Shown here piece after piece: positions 20,703 to 31,999 of a stretch of 64,000 nt of DNA. A program made the position numbers and the translations under genes. Within the stretch, counting starts at the first letter, position 1. Each line of letters begins with the position of its first letter. Source of the stretch: Cristatella mucedo (lineage: Eukaryota > Bryozoa > Phylactolaemata > Cristatellidae); contig WPIO01000014.1 of the NCBI GenBank assembly GCA_009760855.2, forward strand, positions 1,637,501 to 1,701,500. The letters run 5' to 3'. The notes under the pieces are model-generated. The model worked only from the letters and a program-made list of their open reading frames with translations, was not told the DNA's origin and did no database searches.

Positions 20703-22943
20703 ACTTTGTCGCCCGGGTCAATGGTTCGAGTCCTCAACCGATTGTTGGCCGGACTCTCCAGTGTTACCGGACGTTTTCGGACAAATGGATGAGCGTCGCG
20801 ATGCAAGACTTGAGTTTTCCGCAATTTTTATGAGACAAATTAATTAAGTATTAGTGTAGTTCTCGTATCGTGGAAACTCCAAAATATATACTTTACAGCT
20901 AAGCATTTGCATTTTTAGGGCAACCATGGTCCAATTATGGCCTCAGCAGACTCGATCGAGTCTACTTCAAGCTAACGAAGCAAAAAACAGCAATTAAAGC
21001 TATGGTAATCATTTTCCATTGTAATCGGCCGGCGTCCCTATATTTCTGGTAGCGTGGCTGGCTTTAAACTAGTTTATTTGCTGACATTGCTTGCAATCAA
21101 TATGTCATTAAGCCAAGCAGTCTTGAAAACAAGCATGAAATACCGCGGCCCCTCTACACGTTGACAGAGTCCACTGAAAAGTTTATTACGGCTCGCTGTG
21201 CCTTACAAAAACAGTGGACAAATTTAACTCGAACCTACGGTTTTTCGAAAATTCTCGAAGGATTTTGGGCATTATGGTGATTTTGGGCATTCTTGCATTG
21301 TTGCGTATTGGCATGGAATAAGGTGTTTCGTGTTGGAGCCAGCAGGATCGTTGCTCGGTCGCGCTTCCCAGCCCGATGGCAGGTCGAGAGGAGGGCTGTC
21401 ACAATTTTCTACTTTTAACGCTTGCAAATGTAATTACAAAGGTCTCAAAGAAGGCTAGAACGACTTATTTTCTATTGATGGTATTACTAACTGTTATTTT
21501 AAAAAGAATTGGTAGAATTTCAGGCATTTGTACGTAATAAACAACCAGTCATTGTTGACCAAGTCTTTCGTAGCAGAATATATCAACAATTAAAAATAAA
21601 TGTTGAGCGAATTTATTAGTTAAAAATTGTACAGAACAGGTAAAAGTGCATTCGACCAAGATTTGGAAAGTATATTGGTAGTTCGTTGTAGACTGAGCGA
21701 GTTGCTTGTAGATGGGAAGACTCTATTCGTTTTAGTAAATACACTGGGCTACATGAGAGTTTCTAGGATATCTGCTTTCTCTTTTAATTTGCATTGTCCC
21801 TTTCGAAAAATATAATTTATTATATAGGGAACAAGAGGGAAAAGTAGACCACCTGAATTCCAGCATCTGTTGAGTTTCATTCCAACATTTCATGAAATAA
21901 TCTAAAACTAATTTAAAGCAAATACTTTTGGTTAGAGCCTTTCCATCAATAGGTTTGATTGTAAGTACTCAGCTCCTCGTTTAAAAATATGATTTTTGCA
22001 CACACTTTGCCTATTTCCTATCCTGACCTAGTTTTAGATTAAAATTGAGAGTAATAATCAGTTAAATTGCCTTTCATGTTCTACGTTTTAAAATGCGGTC
22101 TTTGCCTATATCTGGCACAATTCTGTAGTTTATTGGGACACTCAGAACGGAGATATCGCTTGCCACTCTCGTTAGGTAATACGTCAATCTATGTGATGAA
22201 ATTAATAAAAATTTCTGGATTGAATTCCAGTCACAATTTATAATATTGCAGCACCGCAATATAATTCCCAATCATGGTACAGGCTTTATTTCTTAAGAGG
22301 CTACACTACACATCCCCTGTGCTTCGATCCATCTAGTACTTTAATTGTACTTTTCTTTGAATAGACACGTAACTTGAAATGCCAAAACTCACATTTATAG
22401 TTCACGCATCTTTCATATAATGAATGAAATCAAGACCGGCATAACAGTTATGAGTAAGCAGAATACAACTGAGTATCAGGCGGCAACACTCTGGACATAA
22501 CTCGCACCCGACTCGCATCCCTCTCACCAAGTCGACAAACTAATATATTTGATGGAGTCTCTGCACGGCATTTCAGTGCTCTGTCTCAAGTTTTCATCCC
22601 GCAAAGAGTCCCCTAAGCTCTGAAATAAAGTCGTTATATCTTCTACAATAGTGTAAAGTTAACATTTAGGCGTGCTTGGATAACCACACTACGTAAAAAC
22701 GCAAGCCTGGGCATTTGTGACGTCCCATCTAAAGTTAATACCACTAGTCAAACAAATGTTTACAACAGTCAAGTCACTGAAACCAAAATAGTCATTTCTT
22801 ATCTATAGTTACGTGCTCAACAGAAATATGTCAGTCAAATTTCAAAATTGGCTCTACTTTTTTATAATCCGCAATACAATATTAATGTGTAAATCATGAG
22901 ATGCATGACGATAGTATTAGGCTTACGGTGACTGCCTATAAAC
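20703..22943. other. No gene seen; AT-rich unique-looking sequence
   Basis: No ORF here shows a recognisable domain. A plus-strand B-box-like GGTTCGAGTCC at about 20722-20732 could be another tRNA-derived fragment. The part from about 22660 leads into the pseudogene below and may belong to the same repeat. Confidence 0.4.
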
Positions 22944-23164
22944 AAGTCATAGACTACTTCTTAGATTTCTTCGCCTGCTTCTTGTACAGCTGTTCGGGAG
23001 CATCTCTGGGGAGTCTCCAGCAGTATCAGCCAGCAATTTAATGGACCATTTTCCTAGTATATCTGTTTCGTTTTTTGCGATATCATTATGAAAACGTTCA
23101 CCATGTTCATCATTAACCATTACAGTTGTCAGGCATGACATTCAAATGGGAATGAAGGAAGTGG

Positions 23165-23195
<31 letters not shown>

Positions 23196-24160
23196 TATAC
23201 ATAGTACATAATATATATTATATATATATACATATTCACATGTATATATTGCAGCAAAATTTCTTATGCTAAGTCCAGCACGTCTCCTACTAGTTCTCCA
23301 TAGTTTTCTGCGCAAACATCCACAGGAAAGTTTGTAGACACTAAGCGAAAAGAATCCTACGCTTGTTCTGCATCAGCCTGCAGCAGCAAGTTTTTGTACC
23401 GGTCATCTTTGAGAAGAGCTCTCGAATCTGAGGAACCACAAAACTCTCTCTTTTGTCTTTGCCTCGTAGAGTCGAGGGAATGTTTTAATGCAGGTATCGG
23501 ATAGCTGGCGAAGTTCAGTCCATGGCCATCACGACGGTCTTCATCAAACTTAGTTCAATGCGAAAGGGCTTCTAGCAGGATTCTGCGAGCCTCGATCAGA
23601 GCTGGGTGCCAGCTATTCTTCTCTTTGGCTGCTGCATTGTGTCTGCGAGTTCATTTCTTCCGCAAATAGTTAAATTCCATTGCTTGGCTATCCAAATCAC
23701 GTAAGAAACACAAGTATTTTGCATGTCCCTTCCGCAGTACTATTTAAAGGGCAACTGCCTTCGAATCACCGCAGAGGTGCCAGCTGTACTTGTCATACTC
23801 AATGGAATTCAGTAGCTGCTTTAAGTTATGGTATGTCGCTTTCACGTGGACAGCATGCGCTGCTGAAATAGGCAAAAGTCTGTTTTCATTAAACAAAGGC
23901 ACAGGCCTTAGACTCAGTTTTGTTGAGCCTACAAAGTCTCCATTCTTGAGGGTCATGAGTGATTTGTAAGATGTTCGTGAGGCCCTCAAAATCGGACTTA
24001 ATACCAGATTACTTTGCTTTCCGAAGAAAAGGCTCAAAGTGCTTGTGGAAATAATATGAAATTACCTTATCAATCTGAGTCTGTAACCGCCAATAACATT
24101 TCGGTAGACCTGATCTGGCTGCTCTACAAAGCCAATGCTTTAATAGCCACTGCTAAATTA
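22944..24160 (-). pseudogene. Decayed gene of an uncharacterised repeat-associated protein family
   Basis: On the minus strand, pieces in several frames resemble a protein family I recall as widespread and repeated in invertebrate genomes but without known function. That family has a conserved stretch like PIGHSVHxKETYxNM...ICGDLK and, near the C-terminus, DEHGERFHQDI. Here 24037-23744 reads LRPVPLFNENRLLPISAAHA, then VHVKATYHNLKQLL and WHLCGDSKA, and 23141-22947 reads VNDEHGERFHNDIAKNETDI then GKWSIKLLADTAGD. Stops, frameshifts and a (TA)n insertion at 23164 break it. It may be the remnant of a mobile element. The family assignment is from memory of motifs only. Confidence 0.6.
23164..23240. 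repeat. (TA)n-rich microsatellite
   Basis: An AT dinucleotide run with interruptions, lying inside the pseudogene of the uncharacterised family. Confidence 0.9.
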
Positions 24161-24180
24161 GGTACCACGTGATGTCGAAG

Positions 24181-24224
24181 GAAGTCAAACGTCAACACTA
24201 CGGTAGATGTCGACGTTTGACTTC
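24181..24224. repeat. 13-bp perfect inverted repeat
   Basis: GAAGTCAAACGTC at 24181-24193 and GACGTTTGACTTC at 24212-24224 are exact reverse complements with an 18-nt loop. It could form a hairpin or cruciform. Function unknown. Confidence 0.85.
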
Positions 24225-25214
24225 ACCACCTCATTAAGATCTGGCACGAATAAGTAAAAGGATATCCAGAGGCTTTCTTCGCGGCTCTCGTTATAGCTGT
24301 CTTTCGTCGTTTTAGTCGTCGGAAGCATTCACAGTAATTAGCTCTGCTCAATGGAGGTCAAAAGCGTTGGTTTCTTAAACGTGCCGATCGTTGGAAATTT
24401 ATCTGGCTCAAGAAAGACGAGCACAGCTCAAGGGAGAAATAGATGCTAAAAGCGATCTTGTAGCTAGAGCACGATTAGATGAGACAACGCAAGTTGTAGT
24501 CATCCTTCAGTCGTAGCGCACATTGGAGCGATAGTGACTGCGACTGTTAATGTTATTCCCGGGATCGCCTTTTGAATCCAGTGCTGCATGCTTTAAGTCT
24601 AATTAGCAGGTCCGTCGGGAATCTCGGGACACATCTGGAAAGTTTCTCGGCTGCGAATACGTCCACTAGCAGACTTTTGAAACGTTGAAAAAACATTAAG
24701 TAACTTCAGCTAGGAGCACAAAGTTAAATTCATTTTCCTTTACGTCTTACTGATTCAGAATCCCTAGCACGGTCTTTGCCAAACGTAGTTGCCTGTCATA
24801 ACGTGCACTATTATGTCATCATTTAATTCACTGAGCCTTAACGTTAATGGAATCATTCCAAAGAGGGCTCTCTTTGACCTTTGCGACACGAAGCACGATG
24901 AGATTTCCTTTGGGGACGAAAGAGTCTCGAGGCATGTTTCGATAGTCACACGATCAACCCTAGCAATAACCAGCAACATAAAGCAAAAACCCTTTCTGTC
25001 ATCATATCTTCAGGCCAGCGTATGGTCTCGGACTCTTGCAGAGCGCTTGTAGCCCGTTCTAGGGTCGTTTGAAAATTTAATAAATCTGGCTTCCAAGAAA
25101 TGCACGGGTTTTATCGATTTCACCTTACGGACTTCAACTCTGACCTACAGCTGTGCTCCATATTTCATCGAATCGCCGTCGTCGTCAAGATTTACAGGGG
25201 TAAGTCCATGCCTG
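24225..25214. other. No gene seen
   Basis: Short ORFs only, with no domain recognised. The part before 24700 may still belong to the repeat that carries the preceding pseudogene. Confidence 0.4.
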
Positions 25215-25650
25215 ATGATCTGCACAGTTTCAGCCTCCTCGTGCCCTCAGGTCCGGCATGGACAATAAATTAGCTGTTCCATTCCTCAGCTTAAAAGACC
25301 GTTGGCGACAGAAGCTTTAGCCGTGCAGGTCCTAGACTCTGGAAATCGCTTCAACAATTCTTATGCAACGACAGCTATTTTCCTGCTGCCGACAATGGCA
25401 CATCCTTTCCTGCGGTCCTGAGCTGCTACTTCCATGCTACTCACTACCAACACTGTTCTCCTGACTCACTATGCTTCCCACTTTGTCTTTTTGAGTCGGA
25501 TGAAGTCTGTTGGCCGCCGAATGGTTACTAAAAGCCGCTTAGTCTGTGAGTGCTCTATGCAAAACACTCCTGCTTAACACCCACACAGTCTTTATAGCTT
25601 TGCGGAATTACACACCAAGATACATTACATTACATCCCACGCGCATCTGT
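25215..25650 (+). mobile_element. CR1-like family A, 3' fragment A4
   Basis: It begins at AGTTTCAGCCTCCTCGTGCC (the QPVRALRS region of the A1 ORF) and runs to ACACCAAGATACATTACATTAC. Several frameshifts. About 430 bp of the element remain. Confidence 0.85.
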
Positions 25651-26438
25651 GATAGATTAGCACCTTTTTAAGTTAATTCAAACACAGCGCAGCACAGATC
25701 AGCAATTAAGTTGAGTTTTTCAGCACTGCCCCTCAATTCACCGTCGTGTTGTAGGGCTATAGTTCCACTGTTCAATTACATGAAAGAAAGAAAATGTGAC
25801 TGAGCAATTCAGCTGTTGTGCACCTATTTTCTAGAAGAGTTCATGCTTGATAATTGATATCTGTTGAGTGGCATTCTTCAGTAATATATATATATATATA
25901 TAAATATATAATCGCAAGCGATAAATTAGTAGGTACTACGACTATGGATCCTCAGCAATTATCCTAATATGACGCCATAGTAGCAAACACACTTTAAGGG
26001 CTTCTACGTGAAGTTACTAAGCTAAAAGTAAAGTCACCTCAACGATGCTAGCTCAGCCAATCGCTTGCCTGTTGCAGGTGAAGCCTGAGCCTTATAGTGC
26101 TTGGAGCAACGTGTAAATAAAACACAAATGCACGCAAGATTCTCGAAGGTAAGAGAAAGTGGCACTAAAACTAACACTCATTCGTTAATTCAACAAGTCA
26201 ATGATAGCATTGCAAAGTTTTTTGTTAAACAGAAGTGGTAGGCTACGGCTACAGTTCTGTAGCACCAGCCGTTGCTGGCTACTCACAGTGGATGGACAGA
26301 GCCCAACTCAACCACCTGTACCAAAGACACAAGCATGCATGACTCGAGGTTAAAGGTGTCTAGCATTTTAAGTAACACGAACACAGATAATGACATATCC
26401 ACGGCATAGTCAATGTAATTCAAGAACCGAGAATAGTG

Positions 26439-26477
<39 letters not shown>

Positions 26478-27899
26478 AAAAATAAGTTTTTTGGTATCTA
26501 CCTAAGTGAACGTAGTCTCAATTAATGCAGAAAGCGTCTCACGGTCGATAGTAGGAATCCTATTTAGTAGCAAGCATTCGATCATGCAGAGGTAAACGAA
26601 GTAAAGAGAAAACGAGACTGGTCGAGTTTATCAAAACGCGTCGAGAATGTCAATGCATGTACATGCACAGTCGAATGACTCACCACATCTCCACAGGAAA
26701 GTTATCTTGGACAGAACAATGTCGCTGCTGAAAGGGCGGGCTTTTCGCCTCATCTTGCACGTCATCAAATCGAGGAGAGGACGTGTCATAGCAACCCCTG
26801 GGTAGGCATCTAATCTCTTTCCCAGCTGTGAAGCCGAACCCATCATGGATCAGGCGCACCCGAAGCCAAAGTCGTCACGTCGTGGCTAACGAATGAGACA
26901 CCTATGCAGCCGCCGCCTGGGCTTAGTGACAGACACTGCCTTCTCTGCCCGGCGTCGGCTCCAGAGGCGATCCGCCTCTTTCCTGTGCAGCGGCGAAGTA
27001 AGTAACTGAGACCCTGGATATGAGTCGTACCCGAACCGAGGCGCAGGTAGCAGCAAGTGGCAAGCCTTGCCGCTCGCTTTTAGGTACTCAGGAGTAACTT
27101 CCAAGATGGTTCGACGTCACGAGAGCCACGAATGTGGCTGCTCGATTGACACGCAAGCCTACCCACTACGGCTACGTTCTGTGCGATAGCTACTGTTGCC
27201 ACCGCATAACAACGTCACGGCGCATCGTGCGGCGGCCGCAGAGTAACAGCTCGCTGTAGCTCCGCTTGTTTCCTCCCCTTAAGCGCTTCGTCTGGCGCTT
27301 GCCTCGGGGGCGTGCCCTCGAAGCTTGTGAGGAGGCGGCGCATTTGCTCACCATCTCTAGCTCTCACTGCTTATGCGTTTCGCTGATCGGAATGCTGGCA
27401 AGGATGGGTCGCAGCTTGAGTGAGCTCCTTCGAGCTGTCGCTCGAGCCATGCCACCGCGAACTAGCCGTCACGCCCCGGTAACCTGATCTAGTCATAATA
27501 ATTAATGGTCTGCTTGACTCAGCCCTCTGCTAGATCGGTCCTTTACTGCTGCTCACAATCGGTTCTGTATCAGGATCCACCGACTGACGAGCACAGTGCT
27601 TAAGCCACCGTCACTCTCTGCCACCAACCACCTGTCAACACACCTGGTGGTCATTCTTCAACTGAAACTAGGCTTTACTGCTGCTATGACTTCAGCATGT
27701 GATCTTCAGCAATTTGAAAGCGAGATAGTACGCCACGGATGTAAAGTCATCCTCACAAAGTGGCTCCTTGGGAGCGTGCAAGGGCAAGAGCCCACCGAGT
27801 GGACCGAGACATAAGCAAAATGGGAGGACTCCATCTTGGAACTGAAAACATATAAAGCACGTTCATCGTCACTACTGTTAGGTTTCAATGATCAGTACC
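25651..27899. other. No gene recognised; two (TA)n runs and a GC-richer block
   Basis: (TA)n microsatellites lie at about 25883-25905 and 26442-26473. From about 26600 to 27480 the sequence is GC- and CpG-richer and has minus-strand ORFs of 71-72 codons (26846-26631, 27104-26886) and a plus ORF of 73 codons, none with a recognisable domain. It could be LTR or element-derived sequence, or a promoter region. Confidence 0.35.
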
Positions 27900-28260
27900 T
27901 TCAGATGACGATAAAATTTGGCAACAAAGGGGTCAAGGTTTGGGCTACTTTTGTAGCCGATACCTTGCTTGATGATGCAAGACGTTAATCTAAAGATACT
28001 CCTGAACATTAAAGGTACTTTTCAAGTGATCCATCTCAAGATAATCTTATTTTCAAACAGTGCAATGAGCCTAAGTGTTCAGGGTGGGGTGTCTGACATT
28101 TTTTTGTAATACAGTGGGAAATCGGGTTTAGCACCTTTATGTTCACAATGTGGTCCAGTCATTCTTCCGACCTGAATCCAGTCGAGTGTCTCTGGGCTAA
28201 GTGGCTTGGAGGCAGGCTATACATCCACGGAATCGCCTTTATCAAGTTAGCAGAATCGTC
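27900..28260 (+). pseudogene. Tc1/mariner transposase relic
   Basis: Two diagnostic stretches survive in order. KFGNKGVKVWATF resembles the family's K-x-GGGSVMVWG-x-F motif, and WSSHSSDLNPVECLW matches the SPDLNPIE-x-LW block that precedes the last catalytic residue region of Tc1-type DD34E transposases. The spacing of ~190 bp is somewhat short and the frame between is broken. No terminal inverted repeats were identified. Confidence 0.65.
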
Positions 28261-28344
28261 GGAGATGGGTAAAGTCAGATGTTTTCGAAAGCTTAGTTCA
28301 CTATATATCTGTGTGGCTGAGACAGGCCATTTTCTTTTTTGGGC

Positions 28345-28396
28345 CAGACCGTGGTCGGGGCGAGAGCCTTCACCACTGTGCAAAGCCAGCTCGGCA
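28345..28396 (-). repeat. SINE-1 head fragment
   Basis: CCGTGGTCGGGGCGAGAGCC ... AAAGCCAGCTCGGC aligns with the tRNA-like head of SINE-1 at 20650-20702. The LINE-like tail is absent. Palindromic GCCGATGCTCGGC sequence follows. Confidence 0.6.
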
Positions 28397-28884
28397 TGCC
28401 GATGCTCGGCATGTCGGCATACATGGCCGAAGAATGTATGCACGCTCGACAATATGCATGTCTCGGCACTGCAAGGTCCTTGGTCTTGGACTTGTTCAGG
28501 GGCCCAGCCAGCATCAGTTTGACACGAAACCCTCTCCGAGCGTTATTAGCCAGTTAAAATCTCAGGCAGCCTAGAGTCATCCGAAGAACACGAGCTATCT
28601 TTCTGCTGCTAATTCTTCGTGTATACGGCTCTAGCAAGATTCCCTTACCGACCAGTCTTACTGCTCTCGTCTGCAGTATTGTACACCAAATGTAGCTACC
28701 GGCAAGATATTCCAAGTGAGACATATTTTGAGAATCCCCCTGCAGGTTATCTCACATAAACATGTTTACGATTATGTTTGGCGTAGACTAGTACTTTAAA
28801 TGTGCAGATTTTTAGCAAATGCGGCCGTTAATAGATATTCGGTAGCTTTTAAAAACATTTCAGGACATTAGCTGCGGGATAGTG
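28397..28884. other. No gene seen
   Basis: Short overlapping ORFs on both strands without recognisable domains. Confidence 0.4.
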
Positions 28885-28998
28885 TGCTCTCGCTTCACGA
28901 TCCAGGTGGCGGGTTTTTGTCCTGCAGAAGAAAATCCTTTCATACCCACAACAAGTCAGTGATCGCTGCCGAAGCGCTTTTGCCTCTATATAAATAAG
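28885..28998 (+). repeat. SINE-2 copy (plus), degenerate
   Basis: CTCGCTTCACGATCCAGGTG ... GCAGAAGAAAATCCTTTCAT ... TTTTGCCTCTATATAAATAA follows the order of SINE-2 (tRNA-like head, GGATCCTTTATTGCC-type centre, TCTATATAAA end) in the orientation opposite to the 52.2 kb copy. Confidence 0.55.
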
Positions 28999-29785
28999 GC
29001 AGTAGGATAAGGCGACCATAATAACTTTGCAGTACTTTTATGGATGTAGTGCAGTCCTAACTAATTGCTGCTTTGTAGTTCTATCAGACCATTCGACTGT
29101 TACCTTCTGCTAGGGGTACTCTTAGACCCTACTTGGCAGTAACCATTTTTTACGCAAAAGCAATATCTGTGTCAAGGCACACTTCCTTCCTAGGAGATTA
29201 GGCGGCTTCTACAATCAGGGTAAAATAGTGGGGAAATTAAGATAGTAATTCAGTGAAGCGAGATCAAGTCAATACAAAAAATCGAGCCAGCAAAAGATCA
29301 CAAGTCAATACAGCAGTTGATGTAAAGTATAGCTCTGAAGACACGTGGTGACCTCTAACTGGAAACCATACTCTTTTCGATCTAGACGGGCTGGTCTTCG
29401 GGTCACTTGTCCAAAAAACAGCCATTGCAAGTGTATTCAACTGTGACGACACTGTGCCATACTTTGGACACAGCCTCAGGAAACTTTGTAATTGCAGTTG
29501 AGGGGAACGCCGGTATATGGTAACGTACATCTTCACCCGAGATGACAATCAGAACATGTAAAGACCACGTTGAAGGCATTTCCTGGCTCGCCGATTGGCA
29601 ACGTATTCGATTGCAATGCTGATTTATTTTCTAAAGATTGGTGGTGCTACATACCATGGAGCCATTTCGCTCCCAACTTACGACTGAACCGTTCCAGAAA
29701 TAAACGGAGAATTTCAGTTAGCGGTGGTGATGGGAATCTGTAGCTGGGCGACGTTTCGTTCGAATGAATATAAAGATAATAAATT
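28999..29785. other. No gene seen
   Basis: The longest frame is 94 codons on the minus strand (29548-29264), with no recognisable domain. Confidence 0.4.
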
Positions 29786-30025
29786 TAACTCATTTATTTA
29801 GCACCCTAAAAGAACTGGCTCCCAATAATTAGGAGCTTAGCACATGGCCACGAGCTAAATCGTTGATGCAGCAAATGTAAGACGCCTAGAGAGACATTGA
29901 GTTCTCTGAGAGCGCTTGATCAATTGCATTATCATTATTATTTTTATTATGCCAACGAGCTAAATCGCAGGAGCTCTGTAGTCAAAGACGAGCACCTTTA
30001 CCCTTGGGTCAAACCAGGGCAGCAT
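29786..30025 (-). mobile_element. SINE-1 copy split by a LINE tail insertion
   Basis: The tail half (TCATTTATTTAGCACCCTAA ... GAGCTTAGCACATG) lies at 29786-29862. The tRNA-like head (AGACGAGCACCTTTACCCTT ... GGTCAAACCAGGGCAGC) lies at 29968-30025. Between them is a family B LINE tail flanked by a 13-bp target-site duplication. Confidence 0.75.
29863..29954 (+). mobile_element. Family B 3'-tail insertion with 13-bp target duplication
   Basis: GCAAATGTAAGACGCCTAGA ... GAGAGCGCTTGATCAATTGC followed by an ATTATT-type tail is the terminal ~90 bp of family B. ACGAGCTAAATCG occurs exactly at both sides (29850-29862 and 29955-29967), so this is a retrotransposition event in which only the extreme 3' end was copied. 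Confidence 0.88.
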
Positions 30026-31699
30026 CCCAGTTAGCAGACCCAGGCATTAGAAAGTATTAAAAATATGTTAGCATCTCTTCTTTTGAAATATGTCGTATTA
30101 GAAATTAACCCTTATGGATTTGTCTTTGGTGGAATTGCTATCCCCCTACAGTCTTACGGCTAAGTAGGGAGTCAATCAAGTAAGTTTCGCCGAAGCATCC
30201 AATCAGTATTAGCTGTTCGGGGTTGCCATTATGAAGTTGGCTGATCAGGTCGCACCATTTACAAAACAGTCGTAGAGCCTAAGCAGCTGTCACCCTAATG
30301 GCAGCGAGCGATATATAATTGCCTGCCACATGACACAAGCCCACGATTGGGAGCGTAACATGAGAGCAGCATACCCCTGGGAAAACCATTAACTTCCAAA
30401 AGAACCAGGACGCTGAAAGTTTAAGGATAACGAGCCGAAAATTCTAACGACCACCCGGGTGCACCATGGTTACAGGCGCAGGCATGCAGACTATCTGGCG
30501 GTAGACTTTAATGCATTTGAGAATACTCGGCAGAGTGGCTTGGTCTGCGATATGCCTATTCGGGACACAGGCATAGAGCAGCCTCCTGTATATGTCAAGG
30601 CTGAGTCCTTCAAGAAGTTACCTTGTTAACGCGATCGCAGCAGCAGTATATCGGACTCTTGTTTCCTAACTCATTATTAACGAAATGCAAAAGATTCCGC
30701 TTCCAGGAATAATTGAGAAGTCGTAATTACGATTAGCCTTCGCTTCAAATCAGGCTTCCATAAAAGGATTTGAGGGGTGGATAGTTAGACCTAGTGTTTT
30801 CTCTACGAATTTGTGCTGTTTCATAGCTAGAGCTAGGACACTGAACGAAGCCCTCGGAAGACTTCAGAGGTCATTAGTTGGCCGTATTGATCGCGAAATA
30901 ATGCTTATCTTAGTAGCTTATTAGCTTATTATCTTGTTAGCTGACGTTCAGTCAATAATAGACTTAGTTTCGGTGGGTAAGGGATCGCTGATTGAAAAGG
31001 AAGTTGGGCGAGACAAGCACACACACACTCTCTCTCTCTCTCTCTCATTCTCTCTCACTCCATCTCTCGCAGAAGAAGAAGAAAAGGAAGAAGAGCGAGT
31101 CATGTCCAATATGGAAATGTCACGTGATCGATCTGAGAAATAGCCAACGAACTTAGGACAGCTCAAGAAGTGAATGCAGGTTTGTACGCAAGCAGGACGA
31201 CCATTAGAATAGCGAAATAATAGGAGGATTGTTCTAGTTAGTCCGACCCTGGGACCATCTTGATGTAACGGTCGGCGATGGCTTAAAAAAGTCAATGCGC
31301 GAGTTTTCTTGCGAGTAGCACATTTAACCAGAGAGCACTTGCTGCATAATTGCATCTAACTTGACTGCCAAATCCGCGAGTCTATCATGAAATAGTTTGA
31401 CTCTAGGTCCACGTTACTAAAACAACAAGCTGATGCCACCCAAAAGAACGTCGCTCGAAGCTCTGCGGGTAAGCTGTGCTCGAATGACCTGCCGCTGACC
31501 AATGATCATTCTTCCGGAAATCAAAGTTCTTGCGAAAATGTTACACATAAACCGATACAGCTGAGACCTGTTTAAAGCTAATCCGGTCGTTGTTTGACCG
31601 TAGCTTGTAAAACTGCCTACGGGCATCCAAACGCTTATCGCTTCGGGCTGCAGGGCCTCCCACGCCGTTGGCGGCATTGCATACGCCGGTGGTTAGGAA
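30026..31699. other. No gene recognised; small TC repeat
   Basis: An (AC)/(TC)n microsatellite with a following GAAGAA-rich segment lies at about 31018-31097. ORFs up to 135 codons overlap it but consist partly of repeat translation. No domain is recognised. Confidence 0.4.
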
Positions 31700-31815
31700 T
31701 ATCACTCGCCATTCAATCGCGTTTCCCTTTGCAGCAAATGTAAAGCGCCTAGAAAGAGATTGAGTTCTCTGAGGGCGCTTTATCAAGTGCATTATTATTA
31801 TTGTTATTATTATTA
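31700..31815 (+). mobile_element. Family B 3' end only
   Basis: CCATTCAATCGCGTTTCCCT followed by AAAGCGCCTAGAAAGAGATT, GAGGGCGCTTTATCAAGTGC and an ATTATTATT tail, a well preserved LINE B terminus without coding sequence. Confidence 0.85.
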
Positions 31816-31999
31816 GGAACCTGCAAGTTAGTTATGATCGTGCGCGCCTATTATCGCTTCGTCATCGTAGTTCAAATGTATTTCTAGATCTTACTGCTAC
31901 TGCTAAGATTCGTGAATTATGCATTCACAAATTGAAAGCACCCCGGAGCCGCCGCGGGGGCCGAGGCCGCCAGCTAGGACGCCGCTGGTTGGGCTGCAA

